A stretch of DNA of 6,934 nucleotides, from NCBI GenBank assembly GCA_023452965.1, contig JAEXUU010000171.1, positions 1-6,934 on the forward strand, read 5' to 3'. This document shows, in pieces, positions 1-5,426 of the stretch. The number at the start of each line of letters is the position of its first letter. The first letter of the stretch is position 1. A program made the position numbers and the translations under genes. This DNA is from Pseudomonadota bacterium (GTDB taxonomy: Bacteria; Pseudomonadota; Alphaproteobacteria; Rhizobiales; Beijerinckiaceae). The notes under the pieces are model-generated. The model ran no database searches and was not told the DNA's origin. It saw nothing but the letters and a program-made list of their open reading frames with translations.

Positions 1-246
1 GTGCTACGCGCAACCGAGCCGGATTTCGCCCTGGTCGAGTGCTTCGAGGCCGGTAATCGCTGCCTCGTCACGCCACGTTGTCGCCTGCGCGGCGTGCTCA
101 ACGAGGCGCTCACCGCCTTCGTGACGACGCTCGACCGCTACACGCTGGCCGATCTTGTGCTCAGGCCGGAGGATTTCGGCATCGTAGCGCCGACGCAGGA
201 TGCGCCCAGGCCGGCGCGGCGCAGGGCGTCCCAGGCCGCCACCTGA
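1..246 (+). CDS. nsrR: NsrR-type Rrf2-family Fe-S transcriptional regulator, C-terminal part (5' end outside window)
   Basis: The reading frame is open at the left edge and ends with TGA at 244-246, so only about the last 81 residues are present; the GTG at position 1 is probably an internal valine. Seen: three cysteines at residues 14, 21 and 27 of the fragment (C-x6-C-x5-C), within ECF...CLVTPRCRL, followed by a helix ending in DRYTLADLV. Known: Rrf2 regulators of the NsrR/IscR type bind a [2Fe-2S] or [4Fe-4S] cluster through three such cysteines after an N-terminal winged helix; the C-terminal TLADLV helix and the TP-x-C-RL context are typical of NsrR, the nitric oxide sensor that represses NO-detoxification genes until NO damages its cluster. 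The winged helix is outside the window. The operator-like palindrome just downstream and the globin-like gene after it support NsrR over IscR or RirA. About 29 poorly conserved residues follow TLADLV, with an Arg/Ala-rich end. Confidence 0.85.
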   Translation: MLRATEPDFALVECFEAGNRCLVTPRCRLRGVLNEALTAFVTTLDRYTLADLVLRPEDFGIVAPTQDAPRPARRRASQAAT

Positions 247-291
247 CCCCGGGGCCGGCATTTCGTCATATCCAGCAGGTGAAACCGCGCA

Positions 292-320
292 TAGGCAAGC
301 TCAATAAGATACATTATATA
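292..320 (+). promoter_or_regulatory. Possible sigma70-type promoter overlapping the NsrR operator
   Basis: A TATATA hexamer at 315-320 could be a -10 element, with TAGGCA at 292-297 (four of six matches to TTGACA) as a weak -35 at 17-bp spacing. The -10 would lie at the centre of the palindrome, which would suit repression by steric block. The AT-rich operator itself creates TATA-like strings, so this is tentative. Confidence 0.3.
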
Positions 321-331
321 TGCCTCTTATT
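303..331. promoter_or_regulatory. Probable NsrR operator upstream of the globin-like gene
   Basis: Seen: an AT-rich interrupted palindrome in otherwise GC-rich DNA. The halves AAGATACATTA (306-316) and ATATGCCTCTT (318-328) are separated by one base; the reverse complement of the right half is AAGAGGCATAT. With the flanks, pairing extends from 302/332 inward with 11 of 15 pairs matched; mismatches are at 310/324, 311/323, 315/319 and 316/318. Known: NsrR operators are two 11-bp half-sites close to AAGATGCATTT with a 1-bp spacer. Inference: this is a NsrR site controlling the globin-like gene, whose ATG is 79 nt from the centre. The adjacent gene encodes a NsrR-type regulator. Confidence 0.75.
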
Positions 332-381
332 GGAATTGCTTGGTCACGCCACTGGGCCATTCAAGGCGCCGGCCGACCGGC

Positions 382-387
382 AAGGGA
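382..387 (+). promoter_or_regulatory. Ribosome binding site of the globin-like gene
   Basis: AAGGGA lies 8 nt before ATG 396. It fixes the start of the 154-residue product and argues against longer versions of the same frame beginning upstream, within nsrR or the operator. Confidence 0.6.
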
Positions 388-395
388 CGCGCAGC

Positions 396-860
396 ATGGC
401 GACGCTGGTGCTTGATCCGTCGATCTTCGTCGACGACGACATCCTGCACGAGATCGTGCAGTCGCTCAGCGAGCGCCTGCGCCGCCACAGGCGGCTGCGC
501 GGCGGGCTCGACAGGGTCATCGGCAATCGCTGGCAGGAATTCGAGGAGGGTTTCGCGCGTTTTCTCGGCGCGCTGCTGCTGCAGACCGGAGAACAGGGCG
601 GCGGGATCGTCGCGCTGCACGAGGTCTTTCCCGAACTGGCGCCGGACCATGTCCGGGATGCCTGCGAGGTCTTCATGGAAGCAGCGCTGGAGGTTCTGCC
701 TTTCCACGCCGCCGCCAGCCTGTCGGAGCTCTCCGAGCATGTCGGCGCCCTCGTCCTGCGCGCGCTCGAGCCCGCGACGGAAGCCGCAGCGGCGATGCCA
801 CTGGCCCGGCGCCTCAGCGAGGCCGAGGCGGCGCTTCGGGCGGGGGCGGGCCTGCGATAG
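396..860 (+). CDS. Divergent group III truncated haemoglobin-like protein (154 aa)
   Basis: Start ATG at 396 was chosen because AAGGGA at 382-387 lies 8 nt upstream and because longer versions would run back over the intergenic region and nsrR. Seen: an all-helical pattern with VIG-x2-W (41-46), LLLQTGEQGGG (60-70), ALHEVFPEL (73-81) and a later helix around 88-101. Compared from memory with group III truncated haemoglobins such as Campylobacter Ctb (IG..W...H....FW...LL..G...G.....H..LP), the pattern fits the C-to-G helices, with H75 as proximal (F8) histidine. The usual distal residues appear replaced: B10 Tyr by S25, CD1 Phe by L38, E7 His by F49, G8 Trp by about A89. About 28 Ala-rich residues follow the presumed globin core. 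The cytosolic role is probably NO or O2 binding or sensing, given the NsrR-type neighbour and operator. The 3' end overlaps ccoS tail-to-tail by 47 bp. The family call is inference, without a profile search. Confidence 0.6.
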   Translation: MATLVLDPSIFVDDDILHEIVQSLSERLRRHRRLRGGLDRVIGNRWQEFEEGFARFLGALLLQTGEQGGGIVALHEVFPELAPDHVRDACEVFMEAALEVLPFHAAASLSELSEHVGALVLRALEPATEAAAAMPLARRLSEAEAALRAGAGLR

Positions 861-1059
861 GCTCGGAGGAGGCGGCGGCCTCCTCATCCTCTTCCAAAGC
901 CGGCGCTACGGGCCGAATCGCCTCGTCATCGAGAAGAATGCGAGCGGCCGCACCGTCGAGATCCTCGTACTGGCCACTGCGTAGCGACCACATGAAGGCG
1001 CCGAGCCCGACGACGCCGAGCGCAATGGCGATCGGGATCAGGTAGAAGAAATCCATCAT
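814..1059 (-). CDS. ccoS: CcoS/FixS, cbb3 oxidase maturation protein
   Basis: 81-residue protein. Seen: one N-terminal membrane span (about residues 4-24, YLIPIAIALGVVGLGAFMW) followed by SGQYEDLDGAAARILLDD, the conserved core of CcoS/FixS (W...SGQ[YF]EDL.G.A.RIL.DD). Known: this small inner-membrane protein is needed for incorporation of haem and copper into cbb3 oxidase and is normally encoded right after ccoI. Its start overlaps the ccoI stop in an ATGA (1056-1059), indicating translational coupling; a second ATG follows at once, so residue 1 or 2 may initiate. Most CcoS proteins end soon after the DD motif; here about 36 more residues follow, acidic (EEDEEAA) and then proline-rich, and this tail runs into the 3' end of the convergent globin-like gene (47 bp shared). 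Confidence 0.95.
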   Translation of the reverse strand: MMDFFYLIPIAIALGVVGLGAFMWSLRSGQYEDLDGAAARILLDDEAIRPVAPALEEDEEAAASSEPIAGPPPPEAPPRPR

Positions 1060-3332
1060 CGCAAGGCAAGGGCGGGCACACCCGCCACCTTTTCCGCCGG
1101 CGGCACCGGTGCGAGCCCGCCGGCAGCGTGCCGGCCGAGCCGCAGCGCATTCCCGATCACCAGAAGCGAGGACAGCGACATGGTCACGGCCGCGATCAAG
1201 GGCGTGACATAGCCGAGCACAGCGATCGGGATCGCGATCGCGTTGTAGGCGACGGCGAGGAAGAGGTTCTGCCGGACGAGCTTGCTGGCCTCGCGCGCTA
1301 CGGCGAGCGCCTGCGGCACGGCGAGCAGGCTCTCGCGCAGGAAGACAAAATCGGCGGCGTTGCGCCCGATATCGGCGGCCGTTGCCGGTGCCATCGAGGC
1401 ATGGGCACGCGCCAGCGCCGGTGCGTCGTTGAGGCCGTCGCCGACCATCAGCACCTTGCGCCCCTCGGCCGCGGCGGCCTCGATATGGGCGAGTTTGCCG
1501 CCGGGCGAGACCCTTGCGCCATGCGGCAGGCCGAGCGCCGCAGCGAGCCGACGGACCGGCTCCTCGCGGTCCCCGGAGAGGATCTCGACCCCAAGCCCGG
1601 CGGCCGAAAGCCCTGCGATCGCCTCGCGTGCATCGGGCCGCAGCCGGTCGTCGAAGTCGAAGCTCGCCAGTGCCTTGCCATCCCGGCTCAGCATGACGCG
1701 AGCTTCGTTCGTCCCGGCCTCCGGCGCGGCATCGGCGCCGACCGCCCATTCCGGCCGCCCGAGGCGATAGAGCGAGCCGCCGGCCTTCGCCTCGAGCCCC
1801 GCCCCCGGCAGTTCGGAAATCTCGGAGAAGACAGTTCCGGCTGCGGGGCGGCCGAGCCCGCCGGAAGCCGCGACCAGAGCGCGCGAATAGGGGTGCCGCG
1901 AATGGGCCGCGAGCGCCGCCGCCAGCGACAGGGCGGCGGGGTCCTTCGACGCGGGATCGAGCAGGCGCGGATTACCCTGTGTGAGCGTGCCGGTCTTGTC
2001 GAAGACGACGCTGTCGATCTCGGCGAGGCGCTCCATGGCGGCGCCGTCCCTGACCATGATGCCCTTCTCGAACAGCCGGCGTGCCGCCATGATCTGGACC
2101 ATCGGCACGGCGAGGCCCAATGCGCAGGGGCAGGTCACGATCAGCACGGCGATGGCGATGGTGATGGCACGGTGGGCATCGCCGGTCGCCAACATCCAGC
2201 CGAGGAAGGTCAGGAAGGCGGTGAGGTGTATCACCGGCGCGTAGAGCCGCGCTGCCCGGTCGGCGATGCGCCGGTAGAGCGAGCGCCCTTCCTCCGCAGC
2301 CTCCATCATGCGCACCATCTCGGCCAGGAAGGAATCCCGGGCGGCAGAGGTCGCGGTGATCTGCAGCGGGCGCGTCAGGTTGAGCGTGCCGGCCTGCAGC
2401 GCCTGCCCGGCAACGGCGGGCTGGGGCAGGCTTTCGCCCGAGACCAGCGAGCAGTCGAGTTCGGAGGCGCCTTCGACCACCCTGGCATCGACCGGCACGC
2501 GCTCCCCCGCGGCGAGCAGGATGGTCATGCCGGGCTCGATCTCGGCGACCGGCAGGTAGGTCCCGGTGCCATCCGCGCCGATGACGAGCGCGCCGCGCGC
2601 CGCGAGCCGGGCGAGACCCTTCACCGCAACCCGAGCCCGCTCGCGCATGACATGGTCCAGCGTTCGGCCGATCAGCAGGAAGAAGAGCAGCGAGATCGCG
2701 GCATCGAAATAGGCGTGGGGGCCGCCATGCACCGTCTCGTAGAGGCTGAGCGCGAAGGCGAGCGAGACGCCGATCGAGATCGGCACATCCATATTGGTGC
2801 GGCCCTTGCGCAGCGCCCCCCAGGCGGAGCGAAAGAAGACGCGGCCGGAATAGGCGAGCGCCGGCAGGGCGATCAGCGCCGAGATCCAGTGGAAAAGGTC
2901 GCGCGTCGCCGGCTCGGCGCCGGACCAGACCGAGACCGAGAGCAGCATGATGTTCATCGAGGCGAAGCCGGCGACCGCCAGCGCGCGGATGAGCTCGGAG
3001 AGCGCCGCGTCGGTGCCGGTTTCGGCGAAATCGGCCAGATGCGCCTCGTATCCGACGCCGGCTAGCGCTTCGGCGAAAGGCGGCGGCGTTCCGTCCCGCC
3101 AGCGGATCGAGACCCGCTTGGTCGAGAGGTTGACCCTGGCCCGCTCGACGCCCGGCAGTGCCGAGAGTGCCTTTTCGATGGTCGCGATGCAGCCGCCACA
3201 ATGGATGCCCGGCACGGAGAGATCGGTCTGGCGCGTTCCGCCGCCCACAGGCCGGCTTGCCAGCAGGATCTCGTCGGCGGTCAGCCTGTGATCCGCCGTC
3301 GCATAGTCGGCGCCGGGCGCGCAGCAACTCAT
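1056..3332 (-). CDS. ccoI: CcoI/FixI copper-translocating P1B-type ATPase for cbb3 oxidase assembly
   Basis: 758 residues, full length for the family. Seen, in order: an N-terminal CC-x-PG (3-7), one heavy-metal-associated domain with GIHCGGC (42-48), membrane helices from about 118, actuator loop SGES (298-301), copper-channel motif CPC (401-403) in VTCPCALGLAVP, phosphorylation motif DKTGTLT (445-451), HP dipeptide (480-481), hinge GDGLNDAP (631-638) and two last helices ending near 730. Known: CcoI/FixI is a CopA2-type Cu(I) exporter that feeds copper to the CuB centre of CcoN rather than giving bulk copper resistance. The gene order (upstream cbb3 subunits, ccoS next) fixes CcoI over CopA. 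Start ATG at 3332 is supported by GGGAG at 3339-3343, 6 nt away. The gap to the DUF2189 gene upstream is 30 nt, and its TGA overlaps the ccoS ATG. All catalytic motifs are present. Confidence 0.97.
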   Translation of the reverse strand: MSCCAPGADYATADHRLTADEILLASRPVGGGTRQTDLSVPGIHCGGCIATIEKALSALPGVERARVNLSTKRVSIRWRDGTPPPFAEALAGVGYEAHLADFAETGTDAALSELIRALAVAGFASMNIMLLSVSVWSGAEPATRDLFHWISALIALPALAYSGRVFFRSAWGALRKGRTNMDVPISIGVSLAFALSLYETVHGGPHAYFDAAISLLFFLLIGRTLDHVMRERARVAVKGLARLAARGALVIGADGTGTYLPVAEIEPGMTILLAAGERVPVDARVVEGASELDCSLVSGESLPQPAVAGQALQAGTLNLTRPLQITATSAARDSFLAEMVRMMEAAEEGRSLYRRIADRAARLYAPVIHLTAFLTFLGWMLATGDAHRAITIAIAVLIVTCPCALGLAVPMVQIMAARRLFEKGIMVRDGAAMERLAEIDSVVFDKTGTLTQGNPRLLDPASKDPAALSLAAALAAHSRHPYSRALVAASGGLGRPAAGTVFSEISELPGAGLEAKAGGSLYRLGRPEWAVGADAAPEAGTNEARVMLSRDGKALASFDFDDRLRPDAREAIAGLSAAGLGVEILSGDREEPVRRLAAALGLPHGARVSPGGKLAHIEAAAAEGRKVLMVGDGLNDAPALARAHASMAPATAADIGRNAADFVFLRESLLAVPQALAVAREASKLVRQNLFLAVAYNAIAIPIAVLGYVTPLIAAVTMSLSSLLVIGNALRLGRHAAGGLAPVPPAEKVAGVPALALR

Positions 3333-3362
3333 CGAAGGCTCCCGAAAGCGAAGCCGGCCCGC

Positions 3363-4145
3363 TCAGGCCGCGATCGCGCGATAGGCGTACCAGGTGCCAT
3401 GCCCAAGAAGTGGGAACACGACGATCAGGCCGAGCAGGCCGGTGGCGAGGCTCAGCAGGAACAGGCCGAGGACGATCGCGCCCCACGTGAGCATCACCGG
3501 CAGGTTGTTCCAGACCAGGGCGGTGCTGCTGCCCATCGCCGTCAGCGCGTCGACCCGCTTGTCGAGCTGCATCGGGATCGCAAAGACGCTGATCGCGAAG
3601 GAAAAGGCCGCGAACAGGCCGCCGACGGCACTGCCGACGAAAAGCATCGCCAGCCCGACCGGCGTGGTGAACAGCATGCCGACGATATGGTCGAGCCCCG
3701 GGAAGGGACGCAGGCCGAAGAACAGCGCGTAGATCAGCACCGCCGCGCGCATCCACACCAGCATCAGCAGGCAGAGCAGCACGCCGGTGAACAGCACCTG
3801 CCCACCAGAAGCCGGCTTGACGAAGAGCATGCGACCAAGACCGATGCGCTCGCCGAGGGCATGGCGGCGGCTCTTCTCGTAGAGCCCGATCGCGAAGAGG
3901 GGACCGACGACCATGAACCCGGCCAGGGCCGGGAACAGGATGTAGTCCCAGCCGAAGGAGAAGAAGCAGGCAACGACGGCGAGAGAGACTAGGAAGACCA
4001 GGAGCCCGTAGCTCAGGCTCGGCATGGGATTGTCGACGATGTCCTGCCAGCCGGCCCGCAGCCAGTCGAAGGCGGCGGAAGCGGGCAGGCCGCGGCTCCA
4101 TTTGTTCTCGCGCGGGAGCGGAGGGACGACGGCCGGGATGATCAT
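3363..4145 (-). CDS. DUF2189-family integral membrane protein in the cbb3 operon
   Basis: 260 residues. Seen: a soluble N-terminus of about 40 residues, then about six hydrophobic segments (roughly 46-64, 67-88, 117-140, 155-182, 214-232, 234-247). Motifs match my memory of DUF2189 proteins: PSLSYGL (42-48), GPLFAIGLYEKSRR (81-94), FAISVFAIPMQLDKRVDALTAM (184-204, dominated by FAIS, PM and DKRVDA) and FPLLGHGTWYAYR (244-256). The biochemical function of the family is not established. Start ATG at 4145 has GAGG (4152-4155) 6 nt upstream; it lies 38 nt after the small membrane-protein gene and 30 nt before ccoI. Being embedded between ccoP and ccoI, where ccoG and ccoH usually are, suggests a role in assembly, copper or haem handling, or stability of the oxidase; this is inference from position only. 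Confidence 0.85.
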   Translation of the reverse strand: MIIPAVVPPLPRENKWSRGLPASAAFDWLRAGWQDIVDNPMPSLSYGLLVFLVSLAVVACFFSFGWDYILFPALAGFMVVGPLFAIGLYEKSRRHALGERIGLGRMLFVKPASGGQVLFTGVLLCLLMLVWMRAAVLIYALFFGLRPFPGLDHIVGMLFTTPVGLAMLFVGSAVGGLFAAFSFAISVFAIPMQLDKRVDALTAMGSSTALVWNNLPVMLTWGAIVLGLFLLSLATGLLGLIVVFPLLGHGTWYAYRAIAA

Positions 4146-4183
4146 GGTTCGCCTCGCTGCGGAGTGGGCTTCATTCCGTCACC

Positions 4184-4396
4184 TCACTGGCAAGCCGAAC
4201 GGGCGGCGCTGTACGCACCCGGCCGTCCCTCGCCTTCACCCCGCCGGAGATGAGGAACGCAATCGGGCTGGGACGAGATCGCGACATGGACCAGATGCCA
4301 GTTGGCGCCGGCCAGCAGCAGCAAGCCGCCGCCGACCGCCAGCCCCACGACGAGCTTGCGTCGGCGCACCTGCGGGCTGGACACGATCTCGCTCAT
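4184..4396 (-). CDS. Small single-span membrane protein translationally coupled to ccoP (70 aa, function unknown)
   Basis: I do not recognise a named family. The ATG at 4396 overlaps the ccoP stop in an ATGA, the same arrangement as the recognised operon junctions, which argues for a real gene. Seen: a short polar N-terminus with a basic patch RRRK (11-14), one hydrophobic span (about 15-40, very Gly/Leu/Val-rich), and a short C-terminal tail containing SQPDCVPH (42-49) and a cysteine at 69, next to the end. By the positive-inside rule the N-terminus is cytoplasmic and the tail with Cys46, His49 and Cys69 periplasmic. His34 and His37 (WHLVH) lie near the outer end of the span. I have an uncertain recollection of similar HLV-x-VA-x2-SQPDCV proteins near cbb3 genes in other Alphaproteobacteria. 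Possible roles are an accessory subunit or a periplasmic metal or haem factor. It is too short and differently organised to be CcoH. Confidence 0.72.
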   Translation of the reverse strand: MSEIVSSPQVRRRKLVVGLAVGGGLLLLAGANWHLVHVAISSQPDCVPHLRRGEGEGRPGAYSAARSACQ

Positions 4397-5265
4397 GGCC
4401 GGGGCTTCCTGAGATCGGCGAGGTAGAGCGCCAGGATCTTGCGGTCGACCGGCGACAGCCGGTTCTCCCAGGCCGGCATCTGACCCTGCCGGCCATGCCA
4501 GATCGAATTGAAAATCGACTGCGTGTCGCCGCCATAGGTCCAGGCCTTGTCGGTCAGGTCGGGCGCGCCGAGCTCGGCATTGCCCCTGCCCTCGTCGCCA
4601 TGGCAGGCGGCGCAATTGGCGGCGTAGACGGCTTTGCCGGCCTCGACCTTTGCCGCGTCGAAGGTTCCGGGCGCCGCCGACAGCGACTGGACGAAGGCGG
4701 TGACGTTCTCGACATCGGCGCGCGGGATCATGCCGTCGCGGCCGAAGGGGAGCATCTGGGCGGTGCGGCTCTCGCCATGGCCGGAATTGATCCCGACCCG
4801 GATCGTCTCCATCAGCGCCTCGGGCGTGCCGCCCCAGAGCGTCGACGCGGCGGTGAGATCGGGGAAGCCCTTGCTGCCCTTGGCGTCGGTGCCGTGGCAG
4901 ACCGCGCAATTATCCCCGAACAGGGTGCGGCCGCTCTGGCGCACGATGGTCATCAAAGCGGGATCAGCCTGGATCGCGGCGAAGTCGGCGGTCTCGATCT
5001 TCTTGCTCCAGGCGCGCGCCTGCTCGGCCTGCTCGAGCGAGCGTGCGATGTTCTTGCGGTCGTCGGCGCCGAGCAGCCCCTTGGTGTAGCTCACGCCTGT
5101 CGGCCAGGCCGGCATCAAGAGCCAATAGAAGAGCGAGAAGACGAAGGTCGCGATCAGGAAGAAGTACACCGCCCGGGGAACCGGCGTGTTGAGCTCCTTG
5201 ATGCCGCTCCACTCATGACCGGTGGTCAGGAAGCCACTGTGAGGGTCCCGCTCTTCTACCGCCAT
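4393..5265 (-). CDS. ccoP: CcoP, di-haem cytochrome c subunit III of cbb3 oxidase
   Basis: 290 residues, normal for the family. Seen: N-terminal HEWSGIKELNTPVPRAV (17-33), characteristic of CcoP, one membrane span (about 32-52), then a periplasmic region with two c-type haem sites: CAVCH (120-124) and CAACH (218-222). Probable axial methionines are M179 (or M171) for the first haem and M263 in GQMPAW for the second. Known: CcoP passes electrons from soluble cytochrome c through its two haems to CcoO and CcoN. The ATG at 5265 overlaps the ccoQ 3' end by 10 nt, and the TGA overlaps the ATG of the small membrane protein. Nothing is missing or unusual in the subunit itself. Confidence 0.97.
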   Translation of the reverse strand: MAVEERDPHSGFLTTGHEWSGIKELNTPVPRAVYFFLIATFVFSLFYWLLMPAWPTGVSYTKGLLGADDRKNIARSLEQAEQARAWSKKIETADFAAIQADPALMTIVRQSGRTLFGDNCAVCHGTDAKGSKGFPDLTAASTLWGGTPEALMETIRVGINSGHGESRTAQMLPFGRDGMIPRADVENVTAFVQSLSAAPGTFDAAKVEAGKAVYAANCAACHGDEGRGNAELGAPDLTDKAWTYGGDTQSIFNSIWHGRQGQMPAWENRLSPVDRKILALYLADLRKPRP

Positions 5266-5426
5266 GGCCGGTCCTCGTCGCGCAGGATGGAATCGGCGGC
5301 CTTGTCGAAATGCTGCTTGTTCGACGGCCAGTAGGTGTAGACCAGAACGGCGACCGAGAGCCCGATCAGGTAGAACAGCCCGTAGGATTTCGAGAACCAG
5401 ACGGCCGTGTCGTGGGCGAGGCTCAT
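5256..5426 (-). CDS. ccoQ: CcoQ, small membrane subunit of cbb3 oxidase
   Basis: 56-residue protein read directly from the minus strand between ccoO and ccoP. Seen: a short N-terminus, one membrane span (about 14-31, GLFYLIGLSVAVLVYTYW), then WPSNKQHFDKAADSIL (33-48) and a polar C-terminus DEDRPWR. The WP-x2-K-x2-FD-x-AA pattern after the span is typical of CcoQ/FixQ. Known: CcoQ is a non-catalytic subunit that stabilises the complex, particularly the contact of CcoP with the CcoNO core. Its ATG (5424-5426) overlaps the ccoO stop as ATGA, and its TAG (5256-5258) lies inside the start of ccoP, giving a 10-nt overlap. Confidence 0.95.
   Translation of the reverse strand: MSLAHDTAVWFSKSYGLFYLIGLSVAVLVYTYWPSNKQHFDKAADSILRDEDRPWR

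Larger units (their letters stand above)
247..395. other. Intergenic region between nsrR and the globin-like gene
   Basis: 149 nt without a gene on either strand that I can support. It contains the AT-rich palindrome at 303-331, a possible overlapping promoter and the ribosome binding site at 382-387. Base composition drops sharply to AT-rich around 300-340 and returns to GC-rich on both sides. No run of T after a hairpin is visible, so I see no intrinsic terminator for nsrR. Confidence 0.8.

Noticed and set aside
246..262. GC-rich palindromic CCCCGGGG / GGCCGG after the nsrR stop as a terminator
   Set aside because: The palindrome leaves no loop of suitable size and is not followed by a T run; such strings are common in GC-rich DNA.
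78..395. N-terminal extension of the globin-like frame back into nsrR
   Set aside because: It would overlap nsrR for about 170 nt in another frame and cover the operator; ATG 396 has a good ribosome binding site and the extension has no protein-like character.
247..395. FNR/FixK-type box (TTGAT-N4-ATCAA) in the intergenic region
   Set aside because: No such palindrome is present; the only clear symmetry is the NsrR-like one. Any FixK or FNR site for the cbb3 operon would be upstream of ccoN, outside the window.
1128..3065. Long plus-strand open frame of 645 codons opposite ccoI
   Set aside because: It is antisense to a complete CcoI with all ATPase motifs. The translation is Arg/Gly/Asp-rich without hydrophobic core or known motifs, as expected from third-position GC bias.
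1972..4101. Minus-strand open frame of 709 codons spanning ccoI and the DUF2189 gene in another frame
   Set aside because: Arg/Ala/Pro-rich shadow translation crossing two well-supported genes; no recognisable domain.
4184..4396. The small membrane protein as CcoH or a CcoH remnant
   Set aside because: CcoH/FixH is about twice as long with a periplasmic FixH domain; no matching motif is seen here.
4024..5334. Plus-strand open frame of 436 codons opposite ccoP and the small membrane protein
   Set aside because: Antisense to ccoP, whose haem motifs are intact; composition is typical of a shadow frame.
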